From Megalobrama amblycephala (Eukaryota > Chordata > Actinopteri > Cypriniformes > Xenocyprididae): DNA of 64,000 nt. The stretch is from NCBI RefSeq assembly GCF_018812025.1, contig NC_063065.1, positions 31,964,642-32,028,641 of the forward strand, in the 5' to 3' direction. The stretch's first letter is position 1. Every line of letters begins with the position of its first letter. Below, piece after piece: positions 13,231-51,000 of the stretch. The notes under the pieces were generated by a model. That model was not told the origin of the DNA and did no database searches. It saw nothing but the letters and a program-made list of their open reading frames with translations. The translations under genes were made by a program, and so were the position numbers.

Positions 13231-13948
13231 CACCTATAGAGAGTATGCATAGACGTCACTTTCCCGCCTGAACACGCTCCCTCAGCTGGACTGAGTGGCA
13301 AACGAACCTGCTGCATGACTGGATTTAATAGGGGAAACTGTGAAAATGCGAGTAAAACAAACGATTACGCTAAAGTTTGGGCTCGAAAGTGTTCCTTATG
13401 ACATGTCAAATAAACCTAATCCATGGATATTAACATGCAACCAGGAATCGTGTTTCCTGACATTTATATGTGCCTGATTTCGACGCTGGGGAAATAAATA
13501 AAGCAAATCTGCCCTAAATTTAGTTTAGTTTTTGTCAGTGTTTATTTAAAAACACCCAATTATGCCGAATATAAGATGGTAAATATTTAATTGATGAGTT
13601 GTCAACACTATATATAGGGTATGATTTTACCCCAAAATCCAACATTTTGACAAAATGATGTTTCTGCAAAACATGTTTCCTTGCTTGGAGTCCAGTTGTT
13701 TCGGTGAATTGCAGTGATCCATTTGCTTCGTTTTACTCTAGCTTTCAGCAGTCTGTAAAAATATACCTCAGATTTTGTGTCAAAGCTGTTTGTACTGTCA
13801 GTCACAAAGCTCTTTCCCATTTTGGATGCGTTTCGTGTGTTTTTCGCGGCATTCACGCTGAAAACCAATGCTGCCACTTTTGCCACTCAGTGGGCGTAAC
13901 TGCAGTCATAACGGCCGACGGTGACGTCACGTGCATACCCTCTATTTC
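13231..13948. mobile_element. TIR element, about 0.72 kb
   Basis: The ends are related in inverted orientation: TAGAGAGTATGCATAGACGTCAC on the left (13231-13253) and GTGACGTCACGTGCATACCCTCTA on the right (13923-13946). Related sequence recurs at 18330-18740 and, inverted, inside the hAT element at 14712-15420, so this family has at least three copies here. Confidence 0.6.
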
Positions 13949-14517
13949 ACGCTGAAGCGCTCAACGGTCAACGGTCAACGGTTTTTATACCAATCACCGA
14001 GAGTTGAAGAATGTTCAACTTTGGGTAAAACGCAGCGCTCATCATTGTCACTTTTTACCCAGCCGTCCAATCACAGGGGAGGAGGGGCGGGACAAATACA
14101 ACACCGACCAACCGGCACGTTCTGCTTGTACAACGTCAACAGAAGACAACAAGCAGCATAATAATGGAGCAAAATCATTTAAAACAAGAGCCAGAGCAAA
14201 TTCTTTTACATTGTATCAACATTTTTATATAGAAACAATACAGAAACAAATTATCTGTGAAATGAGATACTCCCACTGATATTCCGTATCATACCAAGTA
14301 AAGCGTCTCAACTGAAAGAAACAAGCGCCCACAGCTAGGCATTTTCAGCTGGCTAAAAACGCTTTGGTGGACACATGACCTTAGGACCATAAAAGATTGT
14401 AATGCAGTTAGCATTGAAGCAAATGATGAATCAAGTGTGATTCTCTAGTCCTGATGTACAACTACAGTTACTTGCTGTTACTCAACTAACCTTGATCATT
14501 CAAACCATTCAAAATAG

Positions 14518-15617
14518 GTATAGGCCAGGGGTCGGCAACCCAAAATGTTCAAAGAGCCATATTGGACCAAAAAAACAAAAAACAAATCTGTCTGGAGCCG
14601 CAAAAAATTAAAAGCCTTATATAAGCCTTATATGAAGGCAACACAGGCTGTAAGTGTATATTAGCTATATTAGCCTACTATCAAAATGACTAAATAGGCT
14701 ACAAATACATAATGAGGTATTCCCGAGGTATATATTTAAAAACTGCTGAAAGCTACAGAAAAAAAGAAGCAAATGGATCGGTGCAATCCACAGAAACAGC
14801 TGGACTCCAGCAGAGAAACATGGATTTGCAGTTATCATTTTGTGTCAAATTGTTGGATTTTGAGGTAAAATCATTCCATATATATTGTATTGTTATATAT
14901 TATGTTGACAAATCATCTATTAAATATTTTCCATCTTATATTCTGCATAATTGTGCGTTTTAAAATAAACACTGACAAAAACTATACTATAAAACTATAT
15001 GTTTTAGGGATGGACAATATGACGATATATATAACATTGATATAACGTTAAGTAATTACGCGGATTTAAACCTAAGTTACCTATATTGTAGTTATATAAA
15101 ATATTCACAGGCAGATTTGCTTTATGTATTTCCTCGACGTCAAATCAGGCACATATAAATGTCAGGAAACACGACTCCTGGCTACATGTCAATATCCATG
15201 GATTAGGTTTATTTGACAAGTTGTAAGAAACACTTTCGAGTCCAACCTTTAGTGTAATTCGTTTGTTTTTACTCGCGTTTTCGCAGTTTCCTCTATTAAA
15301 TCCAGTCACGCAGCAGTTCTTTTGCCAATCAGTCCAGCTGAGGGAGCGCGCTTTCGGCGGGAAAGTGACGTCGATCGCTATGACGCAAATCTTCGTTGAC
15401 AGAAATGTTGAAATTTAATATTTATTATACACATTTTTACAGCATTGAAAAACGTTAAGAATGTTTGTGTCATGTTTGTCCTCCTACATAAACCACATGA
15501 AAACAAAAAAAATATATTTTTTCCATTTTAATACATTTTTGAAAAAGCTCCAGGGAGCCACTAGGGGGGCGCTAAAGAGCCGCATGCGGCTCTAGAGCCG
15601 CGGGTTGCCGACCTCCG

Positions 15618-15625
<8 letters not shown>
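14518..15625. mobile_element. hAT-type non-autonomous element with perfect 8-bp target duplication
   Basis: The element is 14526-15617 (1092 bp), flanked by GTATAGGC at 14518-14525 and 15618-15625. The terminal inverted repeats are CAGGGGTCGGCAACCC on the left and, reading in from the right end, CGGAGGTCGGCAACCC. An 8-bp duplication and CAGGG-type ends define hAT. There is no transposase frame. The middle contains an inverted relative of the 13231-13948 element. Confidence 0.92.
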
Positions 15626-40555
<24,930 letters not shown>

Positions 40556-40560
40556 TTTTC

Positions 40561-41398
40561 AAATGAAACTAATTTTATTTATATATATATTATTTAATAG
40601 TATGAAAAAAAAAATTCAAATAAAATACATTATTAAATATTTAAAGCAATATAAAGATTTTTCTTATATGAATACAATAAAATTAAATAAAAAAACAAAA
40701 ACAAATAATGATTTTGTTTCATTTAATTTATTTTTTTATTACTATTTAATTAAAATAATGATTTTATTAAAGTAATAAATAATATTTATTAATGCCTTTT
40801 TTAAAAAAAATAAGTAAAAAATAAACAAAGATTAATGGAAGAAACATTAAATCAAAAAGACAAGGATTTATGTATTTATCCAATTTATTTTATTTATTTT
40901 TATTGCATTATTGCATTCATATTATAAAAATATTTATATGTATATAATTGCTTTAAATATTTATTAGTGTAATTTAATAGTTTCTTTTACTACTATTTAA
41001 TTAAAATATATTTTTAATTAAAGCAATTATATACATATAAAGATTCCTTATATGAATATAATAAAAATAAATAAAATAAACAAAAAAACAAACAAATAAA
41101 TTACCAGATCATAAATACATAAATCCTTCTAATGTTTTTCCATTAATAATATTTTTACTTAATTTTTTGAAAAGGCATTAATAAATATGATATATCAATT
41201 AAATTAAAATTCTACTAATGAATATTTAAAGCAACTATATACATATACATTTATTATATGAATACAATTAAAATAAATACACTAAATTTAATATTGCATA
41301 ATAAAAATAATATATTAATCTAAAATGTATTTTTCTTTAATAAGCTATTTATATATCAAATTAATATTGTTTCTTAGTTTAATAAAATAATTATTTCC
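40561..41398. repeat. AT-rich repeat block between the duplicated segments
   Basis: It holds one inverted copy (about 40770-40880) and one direct copy (about 41100-41200) of the unit described for 38560-39720. It is more than 80% A+T by eye and has no gene. Confidence 0.75.
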
Positions 41399-41573
41399 TC
41401 GTCTCTAGGATTTGATGAGAGCTCAAGCTCAGCCCTGGTGGTGATGTCGGAGTCGAATCTTTTTAATGAATCGGTTCGCAAAACAGGACTGAACGATTCG
41501 TATGTTGTTGTTTTTTTTAAACGATTCGTATGCAGTAAGAATCTGAATCTCGAGTCACTTGACTCACTGAATC
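41399..41573. repeat. abi1 5' region, duplicated segment copy 2
   Basis: A diverged second copy of 40391-40555 (about 85-90% by eye), lacking the coding exon. It could act as a duplicated promoter or be a relic. Confidence 0.88.
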
Positions 41574-42312
41574 TTTGAACCGAGACTCGTAATAACTCTC
41601 AAGAGCTGGAGTGAATCGAGTAGCAGGAATATTACAAAACATACTCTAAATATGTTGATGACAGATTAATCAGCACGAATTCGGTTATAACCTGGAAAAA
41701 AGTTAGATGTAAATTCATATGAGTTTAATTTAATCCGCATTAAAGTATTTACAACATACAACCCTTTCCCAATAACTTCAGGAAAAAAAAACATACCAAT
41801 AAACAGAAACGTGGCTACATGTAGTTTAACAAAAATGAAATGCCAGGATGTCAGGGACACGTAATGACGTAATTACGTATTGACGCAAAAGAATCAGTGA
41901 CTTCTTTCGTTTAAACGGTTCGGTTCGTTCAAAAGAACCGATTCTATAAAACGACTCAGATTACCCACGGCCTCGCTTTCGTCACAGCGTCACCTATCAG
42001 TTGTTGCTGAGCGAATGGAAGGCTGGGATTTGTAGTTGTACGATTCATTTAGTAACGATTTTATGCGTTTCATGAAGTGCTACAGCATTACCTTTGCGCA
42101 TAAAATTATTAAACGCATATTTTTCTTCAGAAATACGCGTCAAAATATTGCAAGGCAGTTTTAAAATTCGTAATCGGGTGCTGTTTTTATGTCACAAACC
42201 CCCTTGGGAAAGCTTACCTCGGTGATTACCCAGAATGTTACGCGTGAAAGCAAAGAATTATGGTACTTGTAGGATTAAAATGCCGTTTCTGCAGTGTCGT
42301 TTTCTAAAAAAA

Positions 42313-42326
42313 ACTACAATTCCCAG
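42313..42326 (+). promoter_or_regulatory. ZNF143/STAF-like site upstream of acbd5
   Basis: ACTACAATTCCCAG matches the core of the ZNF143/STAF site and lies about 90 bases before the predicted first-exon donor of acbd5. Such sites usually sit within about 100 bases of the start site in TATA-less promoters, so position and sequence agree. A reverse-oriented relative lies at 42023-42037. Confidence 0.6.
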
Positions 42327-42349
42327 TAAACACACTAAGGAAGGCTTGT

Positions 42350-42416
42350 ATGTTGACTGTCAGGACTGTATGATGAGGTCGTAGTCTCTCCAGTACAGCA
42401 GCTAGAGCAGCAAATG
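42350..42416 (+). other. acbd5: acbd5 non-coding first exon (start approximate)
   Basis: A donor AAATG|GTAAAG ends the exon at 42416. It would splice to the acceptor ATGTAG at 42644-42649. In the resulting transcript the frame of the acbd5 start has a stop (TAG, 42402-42404) upstream and no intervening in-frame ATG, which supports the start chosen at 42672. The 5' end is not visible in sequence; 42350 is a placeholder. Confidence 0.5.
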
Positions 42417-42671
42417 GTAAAGTATTAAATTATCGCGCTTTTAACGTCGTTTCGATCGTTTCTAAAGCTATTTGATGTAAAATATCACATTAAATAGTAT
42501 TCGGTGCACTTTCAGCCATGTCTTACTTGTCCTTCAGGATTTGTCGGGACATTATGGGTTGTTTTTGGCTTTGTTTACTTCTACATATGCATATTTATGA
42601 GCTTGTAATGAGGTTTGTCGTCACATTAATCGGTTTATATGTCATGTAGGTCTGATCCAGATCTTGCTGTC

Positions 42672-42753
42672 ATGATGGAGGGTGACAACAAACCAGTCTG
42701 CGAGCAGAGGTTCAACGCTGCTGTCAAAGTCATCCAAAGTTTGCCTTCAAACG
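42672..42753 (+). CDS. acbd5: acbd5 coding exon 1
   Basis: It encodes [20 protein letters not shown] and on to SLPSN, the start of the ACB domain, and ends in phase 1 at AACG|GTGAGT. Two adjacent ATGs (42672, 42675) could both initiate; the first is given. The acceptor upstream is probably ATGTAG at 42644-42649. Confidence 0.93.
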
Positions 42754-45700
42754 GTGAGTAGATCGGTCACAGTGTGTTATTAATGACCCCTCACCTACTG
42801 TCACCTGACCATTAAATCACAAATGATCTCGGGCTTTTGTGGTCAGCGCGATTAGCCCACATGCAGCGGGTTTAGGACTGAAGTAGGTCGTGTCGTGTGT
42901 GCCATTAATGTGTGTGACTGGTGCTATAGCATCACGTGATTCATTACCATATGACAACATGCTAAAGACACGCTTGTGGAATTTCTGTGTAGAGTTAATT
43001 TACCCCAAATGCTGTTTTTCTTTTCTGAAAAGATCTAATATTGGATTATATTTTGTTGATTTGGTGTTTTAAAATTATTTTACTTTCTCAATCAGGTTCA
43101 TTTCAGCCTTCCAATGACATGATGCTGAAATTTTACAGCTACTACAAGCAAGCGACGCAAGGCCCCTGCAACATCCCTCGACCGGGATTCTGGGACCCCG
43201 TTGGCAAAGCCAAATGGTATTGAACCTGCTGAATGTCCGTTTTTCTACATTTATGAAGAAATGTTTAGCTATAAATGTTAAAAGAGGCCTTGATTTTAGT
43301 TTTTTGGTGTACTTGAATAGGTTTTTATTCTTTAAACGTTCAAAAAACACTTTTTTCCCCACATATTCTCCATTGTTGCAGCTCCTCTCTTCCCAGTCTG
43401 TCAGTAACGCTCTGTTTAGTTCCTGTCTCTATGAAGCCCCTCCTTCTGAAAAGCACAATGTGCTCTGATTGGTCGGCTGAAGCAGTGTGTTGTGATTGGT
43501 GTTTGGGAAATGTCCCGCCCCTTACCATAACCGCCAGTTTCAGCACACTGCTAACTAACTCAATCAGGCCCCGCCCCTTTATTCTGCATATGAATTATTT
43601 AAATGAGGAATATTGTGAAGAAAACTCAAGATGGAGTTCAGAAACACTGACACTGATATAGAGAAGAACTGGAACTCAAACAGCAACATTACACACTGAA
43701 GAACGCTGAAAATGGAAAAAAGCATAATCGATCCTCTTGAAAATAGTTTCTAATATACCAATTTAATAAAAGTATTTGACTTTCTAAAGTGTGTAAACAT
43801 TGCTCTGTTTGCTTGAGCTCCCCTTCACATTAGTTTATGGCTCAACCAATGGTGTAAGTTTGTGGAACGGGAGTGTTTGGTAAATCAGTAAAAAAAGTCA
43901 ATATTTTTTTTCAGTTCCACTTGGTGCTAAAATAACATACTTTTGCCATTATATATTTAAGTCTCTGGTGTCTCCAGAATGTGTCTGTGAAGTTTCAGCT
44001 CGAAATCCCCCACAGGTCATTTATTATAGCTTGTCAAATTTGCCCGTATTTGGGTGTGAGCAAAAACACTTCATTTTTGTGTGTGTCCTCTTTAAATGCA
44101 AATGAGCTGCTGCTCCCGCCCCCTTTCCAGAAGAGGGCGGAGCTTTAACAGCTCAACAACAACAAAGCTGGAGAATCTCACGCAGCCAAAATGACGAAAG
44201 TGTTCAGCCTTACATTGTTCAAACCGGAGTCGACACTGATGGAGAGACTCAGGAAGAAGTTACAACTTTTAGAATGAAACTGGACGTTTCTGAATGGTTA
44301 GTGGATAAATTTATGTAGTTGCTGTGGAGTTGATTCAACTCATCCACTAGCATGTGCCGTCATGTTCATCTTTTGTGTTGAATTGACCCTCGTTTGTGAA
44401 GCAGTCCGGCGTAAAATGACGGCATGTCAACAACACTCTACTACAACAACTCTTCCTCTTCTCTAAAGCAGCCCAACATGGCCACACCCCCTTTGTTGTG
44501 TGTTCTCGGGGGCGGGGTTTATGTAAATTTTGGGGTTTGTGATGTCACTAACCAGGGATGAAGCTCGTTGTAGTCTCTACCAGCCATTTAAAAAACAATT
44601 TCTGTAAAACAAAATATCTCCCTTTGCATTGAACTTTGAGCGTCGTTACTTTGCAGATGATGTTTATGATCAAACAGAAACATTACACACTAACTAAAGT
44701 AAAAAAAAAAAAATTGAAATCATAATAATGGACACCTTTTAAACAATAATATCTTAGTCTAAACCTAAAGTAATACTGAAAATCTGTGCATCATTTGAAA
44801 GCTTACAAACTCAAGTTTGTGTCTGATTTTCAATACAAATTACAGAGGAACAGTAATTTATTTGCAACAAGAATATTTTCAGACTCATAAGGCGATGCGT
44901 GTTCAGAGCCTTATTTTGAAATAGCAATGAACTTGGGAAATCATGCCAAGAGTTCAACATCCATTCTATATTTTTGAGTAAAAGAAGCAATAGCTCACGT
45001 CTGTGTTCTTTCCACGTGTTTTATGCGTTTGTTAGAGATTGAATTCAAATCAAATGCGCACATACTGGCCATACTACTTCTGAATAGGATGTCTACTTCA
45101 TAAATTGTATGAAAATTATGGAAATAGAAGTCCTTATATGGTCATCAATGGAGTCTGGCTGTCATCTAGTGGAAGCGTTTGGTACTGCGCCCAAACAAAA
45201 TCTAACTAAAAGCTCATATTTTGAGATATCAACCTCAAATTTGGAAATTTGGCTTGATTTTTTTGCAGGTTTAGAGTTAAACATGTTTTGTAAAATATAT
45301 ATTCTATATCAAATATATATATATATTATTTTTTTTATTTTTTTATTTTATTTTTTTTACATTTTCATAAACTTCTATTTGACTTTCATAATTTTTTGTT
45401 CACTTCTACAATAATCTGCAAAGTGTCTTTAAAAAGACTAAGCTTAAGTCTGTGCTCCAAAACATTCAAGAGTTGTGACTGTCATTCTGGGGTCTTATGA
45501 GTCGACATGATTTAGACCAGTGTCAATGATCTACTGAAAGTGAACTGTTGTTCCGATGAAAGTTCAGTGAGATAACAGATCAGTATCAGTAACATCTGAT
45601 TCCTATTATTAGTAACTTTTTGAAATATCACTCTGAAAGTTCTGCATTTGTACTTCTGCAAAAAACTTTCTTTTCTGTCGAAAACCTTTAATGTAACCGA

Positions 45701-47988
45701 TAAAGAGTCAGATGATTCATTGAGATGTTTTTCCATTTTATTATGGTTCATGCTGTTTTTCTTCCTCCATCTTTTATACATTCGTCCTGTGAGCTGCTTT
45801 AAAATGTGTAATCTGCTGTTAGAGATACTGACAACATCAGTGTTGACATGGAGATTATCACTGACTCTTTCCTGGTGTTTGTGTTTAGGGATGCGTGGAA
45901 TTCTCTTGGGGAAATGCCAAAAGAGGAGGCGATGGCGGCCTACGTGGATGACTTGAAACTGGTATTATGTTTTGGATTCTTGAGCAGTGATTGAGAGTGT
46001 AGTATGTGATGTGATTGTTTGTGTTTCAGCTCTGTTGTAACGCGGTTTTAAATTCGCTGAACAGATTCTGGAAAGTATGCCTGTGACGAACGAGGTCGAG
46101 GAGCTTCTGCAGGTCATTGGACCGTTCTACGAGCTCGTGGATGAAAAGAGGAAGATAACGCAAGTGTCCGATTTGAGCACAGGTAAACTGACCAACAGTG
46201 CCCTCTCGAGCTACAGCTCACATCTGTGTTCTTTCCGTGTGTTTTATGTGATTGAATTCAAATCAAATGCTGCCAAACTGGCCATACTACTTCTGAATAG
46301 GATGTCTACTTCATAAATTTTATGAAAATTATGGAAATATATGGTTCAGATCACTCACAAACAGTCCTTAAATGGTCACCAATGGAGTCTGGATGTAATC
46401 TAGTCAATAATCATTTTAGAATTTATGCAATTAAAAAAAATGTGTCAATTCCAGACATTTTCAGCATTCAATTTGTTGGATTATGGTAATGAGAATTTTG
46501 AGGGAAAATGTGCCTAACTGTCATGTAAATGTCACATTGCCAAAAATTATAGTTCTAAATTAGGCTTAATATCCTTTTTTCCCCCTTAAAATTTGGTGTG
46601 AGATATAACTGGACTTTTCTTTGAAATATAATAATCCTCAAAATGTTTTCTTATGAATCAGAAGTAATGAAGATGTAGCATCAATTCAAATTAAACATGA
46701 ATCAAATTGAAAAAACCACATCAAATGAAGAAATTGTTCACAGCAATGGTTTCATTCGTGTAAAAATGTCAGTTACGTGTAGAAAGCCTGAAGTTTTATA
46801 ATAATTACATTGTCGTACGAAGAAAGATCAATAGAAAATAATGCATATGACTATTTAATATTTTAATAATTTTGTTTGCGTACACTGATACACACACGTT
46901 CAATAGGTTTTGAAAAAAATAATGCTTTTATTCAGTATGGACACATAATAAATAAATAAATCAAATATATATATATATATATTTAAGGAAATGTAACAAT
47001 TTTCCACAATTATTTAATTTATTTATTTATACATTTATTTATTTCCACATGTATTTACAGTACAGTCCAAAAGTTTGGAACCACTAAGATTTTTAATGTT
47101 TTTAAAAGAAGTTTCATCTGCTCACCAAGGCTACATTTATTTAATTAAAAATACAGTAAAAAACAGTAATATTGTGAAATATTATTACAATTTAAAATAA
47201 CTGTTTTCTATTTGAATATATTTCACAAAGTAATTTATTCCTGTGATCAAAGCTGAATTTTCAGCATCATTACTCCAGTCTTCAGTGTCACATGATCCTT
47301 CAGAAATCATTCTAATATGCTGATCTGCTGCTCAAGAAACATTTAATGTGTACAATTGTACAAAATATTTGTGTACAATATTTTTTTTCAGGATTATTTG
47401 ATGAATAGAAAGTTCAAAAGAACAGTGTTTATCTGAAATCTAATCTTTTGTAACATTATAAATGTCTTTACTGCCACTTTTGATTGATTTAATGCATCCT
47501 TGCTGAATAAAAGTATTCATTTCTTTAATTTCTTTTCAAAAAAATAAAAACAAAAATTCTTACTGACCCCAAACTTTTGAACGGTAGTGTATAATGCTAC
47601 AGAAGCTTTGTATTTCAGATAAATGCTGTTCTTTTGAACTTTCTATTCATCAAGGAATCCTGAAAAAAAGTACACAACTGTTTTCAACATTGAAAATAAT
47701 CATAAATGTTTCTTGAGCAGCAGATCAGCATATTAGAATGATTTCTGAAGGATCATGTGACACTGAAGACTGGAGTAACGATGCTGAAAATTCAGCTTTG
47801 CATCACAGGAATAAATTACATTGTCAAATATATTTAAATAGTACACAGTTATTTTAAATTGTAATAATATTTCACAATATTACTGTTTTTTACTGTATTT
47901 TTAATTAAATAAATGTAGCCTTGGTGAGCAGACGAAACTTCTTTTAAAAACATTAAAAATCTTAGTGGTTCCAAACTTTTGGACTGTA

Positions 47989-48044
<56 letters not shown>

Positions 48045-51000
48045 TTTTTTTTAAGGAAATGTAAAGAAAAATGTATAATTGGATTTTTTCCACAATTATT
48101 TAATTTATTTATTTATACATTTATTTATTTCCACATGTATTTATGTATTTATGTCTACATGTATTTATTTCTACATTTATATATGTACATTTCTTACATG
48201 TATATAATATATAATTAAAAAAAATAAAAATGTGGAAATAATTGTAGACAAATACATGATATACACACAAATAAATGTGGAAATAAATAAATGTATAAAT
48301 AAATAAATGAAAAAATAAAAAGGTGTAAAAAAAATACAATTATAAATAAATAAGTAAAAGTATAAATGCATTTCTTTGTATATTTATTTATGTATTTATT
48401 TATTATTGTGGCAGCTTTGGGATTCCATACATAAGCTTCTCACAAAAATCTGAACTGTTTCCAACATTGATAATAATAATAAATGTTTCTTGATCATCAA
48501 ATCATCATATCAGAATGATTTCTGAAGGATCATGTGACACTGAAGACTGGAGTAATGATGCTGAAAATTCAGCTTTGATCACAGGAATAAATTACACTTT
48601 AAATATATTAATTTTGAGAAAAAAAAAAAGTTTTAAATTGTAATAATATTCCTATTTTTTAATTTTTTGATCAAATAAATAAAGTGTTTGTTTCAAAAAA
48701 CAAAAACACAACCCAAACCGTACGAACTGTAGCATTTATGTAGATAATTATATCATCTTGTTTACATTAATTAACTAATGACCCCTTTGTTTCATGCTCA
48801 GCCCGCTTGGAAAGATTTGCTAGGCAACTTGAAGGCAAGTGAATATCAGTGTGTTCTCCCAGTGCCCATAGTCCATAGTGCCGTAGTCCAGGAGTTTCCT
48901 TAGACGCCTCAGTCGTTCACTCACTGCTGTCATTACTGTAGACTGCTGGGTTCTCTACAGGGTCGTAGTGTTACTGGTGCAGATTTACTTTCCCGATAGA
49001 ACAGAGCTTTTAGAAAGTGTGCCTGTCATGTGCCTGTCAAAGCATCATCTTGTTGTTTTTGGCCAGGCTTCGGGAGCATGCTAACCTCACCACCCAAAAG
49101 TGTCACAAAAAGCATCATCAGGACAATGGAGATGAACGGCAGCCTGGACAGTTACTCCGTCAAAGCAGCAGAAACGCCAAAGTCTAAATCAATAGAGCTG
49201 GAAGATGATAATGAGGAGGAAGAAGCAGAGAAAGACGAAGAAGAGGAGGTTAAAGAGGTGAAAAAAGGTAATTTAAAAAAAAAAAGATGCTATTTTGTTG
49301 TGGGTGAGCGCTACTCTAATGTAATAATAATACATTTGCTTTGTTAACAACCTTGTTTTTAGCCTCACAATCGAAGAAAAGGTCTTCTACAGGGAGACTT
49401 AAAGGACCGGTATCTAACGGCAATGTCGGTCAACATAAAGTCCTTACCAATGGGACACACGGGTCTGTGTCTGATCTGAACAGGCAAGAGTCGGAAGAAG
49501 ACCCTGAAAGCATTAACCATGACGGAGACGTCACAGAGCTCAACACACACATCAAAGGTGAGGAAAAAGAGTTATATACATAACTAAGACTTCATGCATT
49601 ATTTTAAAAGTAAGATCCTGAACACACTATCAGTAGTTGTCTGAACTTAAATTCTTAAAGACTCAATGTCTTGCATGTGAAACAGAAGATGTGTCCAGTT
49701 CTCACCATGTGGCCAGCGATTCGGACAGCGAGGTGTACTGTGACTCTATCGACCAGTTTGGTGGAGAAGAAGTAAGCAGATTTTTATGTCCTAAACATAA
49801 TTTACTTTATGCTGAGAAGTTCAGATACAGGTATGGTCACATTCGTGAAATTTTGGCAAAATGTTGTGGACAAAGGTTGGTCATTATCTGTTGTGTGTCA
49901 ATAGTGAAGCAATGACCAAACAGCTTTCTGTTGAACATGTTGTGAAATTCCCAATATCAGATTTCATCCATGCAAATTTGACCATATTGACCATATGCAT
50001 GGATACTTCCTGGTTTTCGTTAAGCCAGCTTTTTGGCTTAGCTGTTAGCTTTCGTTCTGTACATTGACACAAAACCATCAATGATTGACTTTTTAATGTT
50101 GTATTTATATTTTAATGCAGTTATCACACTTGCCTAATTTGCTAATAAACAGTTTTATTGATTGCAATAAAGATGAAGCTAATGGGAACATTTGAATAAG
50201 AGACGCGTTATCTGTAATTAGACACAAACACACAACATTATTCCAGCACTTTAAATGTCATTTTTAATGTGATGACCAAAAACATTATTTGTTCATCCTT
50301 CTGAGATTGTCCACATTTGTAAAATTGAGCATTTCAAGATGTAGGAAATCCAACATTTGATAGAAAACATTATAAAATCACTAGGTTTAAAAAGACATTT
50401 TGTCAAGGTGAAGTATGAAGTACTCACAACATCTCATGAAAAACAATAACTTTTCTTGTGAGGGTCAATGATGTGACGGCTCATTTTTTTTGTGTCAAAA
50501 TGATAAAAAAACAAAGATATGACATCCAAAGTATGTAAGGTAGTGTAACTTGATCTCTTTTATTGAATCCAAAAGGTTTTAGTTATATTTTGCTACATTT
50601 GCAAGATTTTGAAGTGTCAAAAGGTCATTCGGTTTAACTGTCCAAAGACCAATACATCCATTTCATTTGTGATTAAAACATCTTAAAACATGTTTATATT
50701 TTATATTCTGGCATAATTTTATAACATCAAATAGAAAATGGTATTAAATTATGTGTGGAAGTCGTTGCTTTGTTATGAGAAATAATGTCTGGAAAAATGA
50801 ATTTTATTGATGTCATTCGGAGTAACTAATATAGAGGGACCATTTTGGATCAAGTCATGTGGTCAGTATCATGTGACAGGATGTGACATCATTCAGACAC
50901 CTGCAAAGGACCACATGGTCATGAAGCAAAGTAACTAACTCCTCTTAACTATTTGAAAAATTCATGTTTTCACTTGCTCATATGCATTAATACATCATTC

